Assembly (NCBI GenBank): GCA_001465935.1
Contig: LNKV01000053.1
Span: 98,680 to 162,679, forward strand
Origin: Clarireedia homoeocarpa
Taxonomy: Eukaryota; Ascomycota; Leotiomycetes; Helotiales; Rutstroemiaceae
DNA: 64,000 nt
Reading direction: 5' to 3'
Below are positions 56,235 to 64,000 of the stretch, one piece after another; positions within the stretch are counted from its first letter, which is position 1; the number at the start of each line of letters is the position of its first letter. Below the pieces are notes generated by a model, which was not told the origin of the DNA, did not search any database, and was given only the letters and a program-made list of their open reading frames with translations. A program made the position numbers and the translations under genes.

Positions 56235-56459
56235 TGTGACGATCCGGACATATAAAGTTCCTAGGATCAGCGATCACGACACGTTGCACTTACCCGATCA
56301 GTGGGACAGACCTTAGCACGCCTAGCGTACACGTGCCTTAAGCACGTGACCCACGTGACTACTATATATATATAAGCTCTTAAGGCCCTTCGACCCTTTT
56401 AGCTCTCTAGTTATTAATTCTAAGAATAGTATGATTTTTATCTACAGTATATTGTTATA
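56235..56459 (+). repeat. 5' LTR, lightly mutated
   Basis: It begins TGTGACGATCCGG and ends ATTGTTATA (225 bp). It keeps many CpA/TpG-context bases that the 3' copy has lost. It contains a TATA-like run (about 56362-56374) and three CACGTG sites upstream of it. Confidence 0.9.
56330..56357. promoter_or_regulatory. Three CACGTG (E-box) sites in the 5' LTR
   Basis: CACGTG occurs at 56330-56335, 56343-56348 and 56352-56357, the last two followed by AC. CACGTG is bound by bHLH factors such as Cbf1-type regulators (known). All three are destroyed in the 3' LTR. Their position before the TATA-like run fits an LTR U3 promoter, and they also lie about 460-490 bp upstream of the carboxypeptidase. Confidence 0.55.
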
Positions 56460-56999
56460 TTATCAATAACTCAATACTAATCCCTCTAGTTAACTGATAG
56501 CTATCTAAATAATACTTTATTCTTAATCCTCTTTACTTAGGAAACTACTAAGTTATAAGAAGAAGGTCTATTCTATAAAAGTGATATAAGTATTTCTTAT
56601 TCTTATTACTCTTTCTTTACCTTTCTAACCTTCTTATAATTTACTCTTAAACTTACTTTTAATATCGATCCTTTCGATAATATATCTTCTTCTTAGAATA
56701 CTAATCTTTTTAAGAAGAGTAATAAGACTCTTTATAATAATATCTTTAAGTTTAATACGATCCTCTCACTTAGTTACGAATACTCTAAAAACAATAATAA
56801 TATTCTAAAAAACAAGTTTCAAGATAATACTCTTCTAAGTTCTAATATTAATATAGAAAGTAGAAATAAAGGAAAAAGAAAAGTAACTAATCTCTAACTC
56901 TTTTAATTATAAGATTAGGGCTTTACTTCTTTCTTAATAAATAGTAAGACTATAATCTTAACTATATTGATCCGAGACTTGTAAATATAGCTTAGAACT

Positions 57000-59900
57000 C
57001 AATAAATATAATTAAAGTTATAATAAGAATAAATCACTTAATTAATCTCTAACTATATCTTTCTTAGTACTTCTTTTAGTATTACTATTACTACTCTCTT
57101 TTTAATACCTTCTTAATTAGAACTCTTTTAATAAAATTATCTAATCCTTTTAATAAAGTAACGAGACTTAGTTTCTAAATCGAGAGTATTAAATAGATAA
57201 ACCTCTTATAATCTAACTAATCTATAAAATAAAGAAATATCTGAATAATATAAGATTGAGTATATTATATTAACCCTATATATTTATTTTAACGAATATA
57301 ATAATTCTACTTAAAACCTACTTTCTTTTATATATCTAATTTATAATCTCTCTTTGTTTAATACTAATTTAGACTAACTCTCTCGAATTACTAATCTTAC
57401 TAATAAACTTAATAATAGTTCTAATATTCTTCTATTTTTATAAAAATATATAGTTCTTAGTAGACTAGCTATATATACTTACTTCAACGAATATTAAACT
57501 TAAGAATATATAAACGACTAGGTCGAGAATACTACTTTGAATTACTTAGAAAGATTATTCTTTCAAGAACTATCTCTAACTATTAAATAGTTAATAGATA
57601 AGTTATACTCGCTTTTTTATAATAAATTAGAGTTTGTCTTTATTAAAATTAAATACCGAATATTATTTATAATTATATCTAAACTTTTATCTTCGTTTAA
57701 AGAGTTTTACTATTAACTCTATATTTTAGTATTTATTAGTTAAATTAGTAAGAAGACGATTTATAAAAATCTATTTTTCAAACTTACTTATTACTATTAG
57801 AATCGAATTAAAAGTATCTAGTATTAAGCTACCTCTCTTTAAGAACTAGTTAGATACTTGAATTTTATAAAATAATAAGATAATATTAATAAGTTATTAG
57901 TACTTCTCCGACTTACTTATATTACTATAATATCGTTTCTAACTTATTATCCTATTAGTACTTCGATTAAAGCTAATAAAGAAATTATTATTAATTAGAT
58001 TAACTACTTTTTATCTATTTATAGAACTGATCTTACTTATTCTAACTAGCTAATATCAATTAATTCTATTATTAATAAAACGTTCTCTTACTTTATATTA
58101 AGGAACTTTATCTCTATCTTTTAAAATAAACTAAAAGATAACTTACTTTTCAAAGATATCTCTAGTTAATTTTATAATAGTACTCTTTCTTATATTAGTA
58201 TTATTAATATTAACTTTTTTAAATAAAAAGAGGAATACCTCGATATAGTAAGTGAATAAGTATAAAAAGATAAATATAAAGCCAAGGCTATTACTATTAT
58301 TTATACTAATAATAATCGAGTAAAAGACTATATTTAGTAAAAAACTCTTTATTAGATAGAATTAGAGATATAAGATACTTAGATTTAATAAAATTACTTA
58401 AAGGAAAGTATATAATATTCCTTTATATATTATTAAGAAATTAATATTTATTCTAAACTAAAGCTCTTATTAACTTTAAAATAAATAACTTTATTTTTAT
58501 TGATATTATATTTCTTAAGATACTAAACTTTATTTAGAAGGTTATAATAAAGAAATTGAAAATACTTTTATTGATTAAGAGTTATAATAGTAAATAATAC
58601 TAAGTAATATCTTATTATATTTATTTAAACTTATTAATTAATAGTCGATTTTAGATTTATATTTCTTTCTTAATTATCTACTTTATATATCTTATAATTT
58701 TTAGAAGAATATAGTTATTAGAGAATCAGATCTTTCTTAATTATAAATAATATAAACTATACTAGTTTATAAACTTACCTTCTAGTTAAATTTATTTCCG
58801 ACTTTTAATATATACTCGCGCTAATCTTAATCTTTATATAATCAATTATAAATATTAGAAGGATACTAAATAGTAAGATTATAAATTAGATAAATACTAG
58901 TAATAATAAGCTAGTATTAACTACTTAGATAACTAAGTAATTATCTTAATTATAATAATATTAGTAATATTATAATAAATAAAAATAGAAGAAACTTTAT
59001 TCTATTTAATATATTTAAAAGTTGAATTAACCTCCTTTAAAACTTTATAATAGTTATTTAGCCTTTATAATACTTTTTTAAAAGATCAAGCTCGTGCTCT
59101 TAAAATAATAAAAACTAACTTTAAAACTAAGTTAAAAGAATTATTCTCTATTGAATTTATTTAATAACGATATTTTAAACCCTTTTAGAAATTTTAGTTT
59201 AGTCTCTCTAAATAATTAGTCGACTTATATATAATCTCTAAAGCTATATTTTATATACTCTACTACCGAAATAATTAGTATAAACTTAGTACTACTTCGA
59301 TTAATAAGATTAACCGATTACTTAAAGACCGATAAGTTAAAAAGGAAAATAAATAAGTAATACTTTTATTAATATAATAATTTCGTTTTATTTTTTATTT
59401 ACAATTACTTAATATAGCTTCTTTATTTAAGATTAATACTAAGTCTTTGATCTCTAAGAAATATTAGAGATTCTTAGATATATTCTTTAAAACTAAGTTA
59501 AATACTTTATTATTCTATTAATCTTATAACTACAAGATTATTTTAGAAGAAGGTATAAAAGATAAACTTCGTTATAGTCTATTATATAAGATATCGATTA
59601 AGGAATTAGAGATTATTAAAAAATACTTTATTAAGAACTTAATTAAAAGATTTATTAAATCTAATTAAACTTTATTTATTATCTCGATCCTCTTTATTAA
59701 GAAACCGAATAGATTACTATACTTTTATATTAACTTTTATATACTTAATACTTTTATTTATAAAGATTATTACTTACTACTATTTATTGATAAGACTTTT
59801 ATTTATATTTCTTATATTAAAATTTTTATTAAACTAGATATTAGATAAGTATTCTATTATATTAAAATAGACTTAGCTTTTAAAGAGTTTACTATATTCT

Positions 59901-62690
59901 ATATATATTATAGTATCTATAAATATAAAGTTATACTATTCGGATTAACTAATAACTCTATAATCTACTAATATTATATAAATAATATTCTCTTTAACTA
60001 CTTAGATATCTTTTATATTATATACTTTAATAATATCTTGATTTACTTTAAAGACTTACTTAAATATCAAGTTTATATTAAATTAGTTCTATAATACTTT
60101 TAAGATACTAGACTATAAGTCGATTTTAAAAAGTATAAATTCGATATTACTTATATTAAATATTTAGAGTTTATTATATCAATTAATAATATAAAAATAG
60201 ATCTCGAGAAAGTTATTATAGTATAGTAGTAGATTTATTCGATAATAATGAAAAATATATAATCGTTTCTTGGATTTTATAATTTTTATAAATATTTTAT
60301 TTATAATTTCGATATTATTATTAAGCCTTTAATCAAACTAACTAAAGCTAATACTCTTTTCTACTTTAATAAAGGTTACTAACTAGTTTTTAATATTTTT
60401 AAGTATATATTAATAAGTATACTACTTTTTTAATATTATAATTACTTACTTCTTTATATACTAGAAATAGATATATTAGATAGTATTATAGTAAATATAC
60501 TTTTATAGAAATATAATAATAACTAGCTCTTTATAGTATTTTTCTTAAAGACGATATAGCTGATTAAACTTAACTACGAAGTATATAATAAAGAAATATT
60601 TATAATCGTTAAATTATTTAGTAACTAGTAAGCTAAATTTATATCGACTTTATACTAGATCCGCGTTTATACTAACTATAAGGTTTTAGAATATTTTATA
60701 ATTACTAAGTCTTTAAATATATAATAAACTCGATAAGCTAAACTCTTTATTAACTATAATTTCTTGATTATATATTATTTCGAAAAAAACAACTCTCTTA
60801 TAAATACTTTAACTTATAAAGTTGATAAACTGTTATTATAAAATAAATAGAAGAAATATAATAGACTATAATAACTTTTATATAATAGTTAAATCGACTC
60901 GAGAATCTTTAGTAAACTTCCGATCTTACTAGCTAATATTATTATACTTAATACTTTTTATTTTCTAACTCTCTTTATTAATTATCTTTTTAAAGCTAAT
61001 CGCAACTTAAAGAATCTATAAAGCTTAAAAGTCTAAACTGTTTATAGTAATCTATATTTAACTTTTAAAAGTAATTTACTCTTATATAATAACCGATTTA
61101 TTATTCCTAATACTCAGAATCTTTGTATATTGTTTATTTACAAAGTATATAATTCTATCTCGATAGTATATTCTAGTATTAAGAAGACTACTCTTTTAAT
61201 CACTAAGTTATACTACTAGTATAGACTAACTACCTCGGTATATATTTATATCTATAATTATTATATTTACTATAGAAGTTTAGTTCTTTATAATAAAATA
61301 TTAAAATTATTTTATCTTTTACTAATCTCGATATATATTTAAAAATATATTATAATAGATTATTATAGTTTTAATAAAGATAAATATAGATTTAATAATA
61401 TTTTAATTATTATCGACTATCTTAATAAATAAATAATTATTATATTATATTATAAGATAATCGATATTCGAGAATAAGCTAAACTATATCTATAGTATAT
61501 CTATTAATATTATAACTTACTAATAATAATACTTTTCGATTATAACTTATAGTTTATATCTACTTTTTAGAAAGAGTTTAATAATATTCTTAGAATTTAG
61601 ATTAAACTCTTAACTACTAACTACTTTCAAACTAATAGTCAAACCGAGATCTATAATTAGTATTTATAGAAGAGACTTCGACTTTTTATTAGTTACTACT
61701 AAGATAACTAATCTGAGTTCTTATTAATAATAGATTATACTTAGCTAATCTTATTATATACTTTCTTTAGTAACTTAAGTTTATTTAAGATACTCTATAA
61801 TCGAGAACCGTGATATACTTAGATTTAGAATAAAGCTAACTTAACTCTATTTATAAATAACTTTAATCTCGTTAATACTTATATATATATATACTATAAC
61901 CTCGAAATACTATAACAAGCTTGTTAAATAATTAAGAAAATATAAAAGTATATAGTTTAAACTATAAATATATTATATTACTTAGTTAACTTCGATATTA
62001 GTAATTTTATTTAGTTTGATATAAGATATTTATCTACTTAGTAATTATCAAAGAAGCTCGATTTTCTAATAAATAGATATTTTAAGATTCTAGAGAAGAT
62101 TAGTTACTTTTTTAAGTTTAAACTATTTAAGATAATAAAGATATACTTTATATTTTTTATTAATAAATTAAGAAAAGTATCTAATAACCTACTTTCTAGT
62201 TAAGTTAATAACCTTTTATTACTAATCAATATAACTAGTAAGAAGAAATAGGAAATAGAGAAAATCCTTATTTATTATAAATATTATAGATCTTTAGAAT
62301 ACTATATACAATAGTTTAATTATAATATCGACTTGATATAATATAAAATATTTAACTTTAAAATAACTTTGTATTTATTTAATATATTTTACTTAGAAAA
62401 TCCTATTTTATTTAGTCCTTTAGTACTTTTTTTAAAATAGCTATATTTATATTAAGTAAGTAAAGACGATTATAAATATCTAGAAAGCGATTATCTAATA
62501 GCTTTTATATAAAGAAGATAATTCTTTTATTAGCTAGACTTATAATTAGTAGTAAACTTATAAATAGTATTAATTTATACTTGTTTATATTATTTCTATA
62601 ATTATTTAACTCTTTTAATTAACTAATATTCTTATACTTATTTACTAATATTAGTGATAGGAATTAATAAACTTAAAATACTCGAGGACA
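57000..62690 (+). pseudogene. Degenerate gag-pol of the Ty3/gypsy element
   Basis: The coding region is recognisable only through conserved RT, RNase H and integrase residue strings spaced in the gypsy order. C-to-T and G-to-A changes created stops throughout. Boundaries are approximate; the gag and protease parts (about 57000-59300) are too degraded to define. Confidence 0.75.
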
Positions 62691-62697
62691 AGCTTTT

Positions 62698-62713
62698 TTA
62701 GAAAAGGGGATAG
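62698..62713 (+). other. Polypurine tract before the 3' LTR
   Basis: AGAAAAGGGGATAG abuts the 3' LTR, the expected priming site for plus-strand synthesis in LTR retrotransposons. Confidence 0.75.
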
Positions 62714-62938
62714 TATAATAATCCGGATATATAAAGTTCTTAGGATTAGCGATCACGATATATTGTATTTACCCGATTAGTAGGACAGACCTTAATACAC
62801 CTAGTATATATATACCTTAAGTATATAACTTATATAACTATTATATATATATAAGCCTTTAAGGCCCTTCGACCCTTTTAGCTCTCTAGTTATTGATTCT
62901 AAGAATAGTATAATCTTTATCTATAATATATCGTTACA
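62714..62938 (+). repeat. 3' LTR, heavily RIP-mutated
   Basis: It begins TATAATAATCCGG and ends CGTTACA (225 bp). By hand alignment it differs from the 5' LTR at about 40 positions, all transitions; nearly all are C or G in the 5' copy and T or A here. Confidence 0.9.
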
Positions 62939-62943
62939 ATAAC
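62939..62943. repeat. Target-site duplication ATAAC (right)
   Basis: It matches 56230-56234 exactly and directly follows the LTR end TTACA. Confidence 0.85.
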
Positions 62944-64000
62944 TTTTTATTAATTAATAATATTTATTATATTTATTATATTTATTATATTATTAATTTT
63001 AAATATAATTAATATTAAAAACTTTTATAAATATTTTATTATTTAATAATATTAATAAATAAATAAGTTTAATTTAGAAATATTAATTATATAAAATATT
63101 AATTTTAATTATTCTTATATAAATAAAAATTAATATTTAATTTTTATATTAAAATATTTAATAATTTTAATAATTTTATTTTTATAAATTTTTTTAGTTT
63201 TTTTTTAAAATATTAATATAAAGAAATAAAAATATATAAGTTTAATAATTTAAAATAATATTATTTTCTTTTTAAAAAAATTATTTAAAAAATTATAATT
63301 ATATAAAATAATATAAAATAAATTATATAATTATATAAATATTAATTTAATTTATATTATTATAAAAATATTAAATATAAATAATTAAAATTTAATTTAA
63401 TAAATACTTTTAATTTATTTAAATTATTCTTTTTATAAATAATAAATTTTTATTAATAATTTAATATTTAAATTAAAAAATCGAAAATTTTTATTTTTTA
63501 TTTTTTATTTTAAAATTTAATTATTAATTATTAAAATTAGAAAAAATAAAATTTTTATATAATTTATTAAAATATTAATTTTTTGAATAATTATATTATT
63601 TAATTATAATATATTTTATATAAAAAAATAAAAAGAATTAAAAGAATTAATATAAAATTAATATTTTTTATTTAAATCTAAATTAAATAATAAATAAAAC
63701 GAATTTATTAATTTTAAAAAGTTTATATATTTTATTAATTTTTTTATTATTAAATTAATTGAAATTTAATAATTATTATATTTCTTTTAATATTTTTATA
63801 ATTAGTTTTAATAATATTTATAAATTATTTATTTTAAATATTTAAAAAAAATTAAAAAAGAAAATAATATATTAATTTATATTAATTAAAAAAACTAATT
63901 TTAAATAAATTTAAAATCTTTAATAAAAAATTAATAATAAAATTAATTAAATTATATTATTAATTTAATTTAATTAATAATTAAATAATAAAAGTTTTAA
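62944..64000. other. Almost pure A+T sequence
   Basis: G and C are only a few percent of bases through the window end, with no recognisable coding or terminal-repeat structure. Together with the similar stretch at about 56090-56229 it is the landing site of the LTR element, most likely an older repeat mutated to saturation. Confidence 0.75.

Larger units (their letters stand above)
56235..62938 (+). mobile_element. Full-length Ty3/gypsy LTR retrotransposon, destroyed by RIP
   Basis: The element is 6.7 kb, bounded by two 225-bp LTRs and an ATAAC target duplication. The interior has stop codons in all frames and almost no CpA or TpG, the RIP signature. Conserved residues can still be recognised in order on the plus strand. 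The reverse-transcriptase FGLTN box is at 59939-59953, and the catalytic box has turned into FNNILIYF at about 60028-60048 (normally ending in an Asp-Asp pair). The RNase H to integrase junction is near 60780-60820, and an integrase-core piece reading IIIDYLNK lies near 61408-61430. RT before integrase identifies Ty3/gypsy rather than copia. A purine tract (about 62698-62713) precedes the 3' LTR. It cannot code for active proteins. Confidence 0.92.

Noticed and set aside
62944..64000. Mitochondrial DNA insertion as the source of the AT-rich end
   Set aside because: No rRNA, tRNA or respiratory-gene sequence is visible, and the neighbouring RIP pattern explains the composition.

Overview
The window looks like nuclear DNA of a filamentous ascomycete (Pezizomycotina). 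Short introns of about 45-75 nt with GTRNGT-like donors interrupt most genes. It carries fungal-specific families: a Zn(II)2Cys6 regulator, an mpaB-type oxygenase, a GMC oxidoreductase and a bacterial-type mitochondrial ProRS. Its repeat DNA bears the C-to-T in CpA / G-to-A in TpG signature of repeat-induced point mutation (RIP). A Botrytis/Sclerotinia-like Leotiomycete is my guess from protein style only; no database was searched.

Layout. 1-7.2 kb: a RING-finger protein (+) and an F-box protein (-), separated by CT-rich, minisatellite-bearing spacer. 7.2-16.5 kb: gene-poor and crowded with microsatellites; the only solid gene is a VPS37/Mod_r ESCRT-I subunit (+). 16.5-34 kb: a secreted Ala/Lys/Gly/Asn-rich repeat protein (-), mitochondrial ETF-ubiquinone oxidoreductase (+), a seven-exon GMC oxidoreductase (-), an unrecognised conserved-looking protein (+) and an mpaB-like oxygenase (+). 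35-46.5 kb is the dense housekeeping core: V-ATPase subunit C (+), APS kinase (+), a hotdog thioesterase (-), a small unknown protein (+), the ribosome-biogenesis factor Mak21/Noc1 (-) and mitochondrial prolyl-tRNA synthetase (+). 48-56 kb is accessory-looking: a Zn2Cys6 transcription factor (-), an unusual three-exon gene with a possible macro-like region, a Gly-rich linker and a Cys/His knuckle (-), and a secreted M14 zinc carboxypeptidase (-). From 56.1 kb to the end the DNA becomes an AT isochore. It holds a full-length but RIP-destroyed Ty3/gypsy LTR retrotransposon (56235-62938, 225-bp LTRs, 5-bp target duplication), itself inserted in older, almost pure A+T sequence.

The core genes serve general metabolism (sulfate activation, vacuolar acidification, electron transfer, mitochondrial translation, ribosome assembly, endosomal sorting) and do not form an obvious pathway cluster. 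The least ordinary features are the 52-53.3 kb gene of novel architecture, the asymmetric RIP of the LTR pair (which leaves three CACGTG boxes only in the LTR next to the carboxypeptidase), an exon-by-exon repeat in the secreted protein, two GC-AG introns, and two in-frame 75-nt introns, one containing a 19-G homopolymer. Exon junctions were derived by hand from splice signals and frame; all reconstructed coding lengths are multiples of three.
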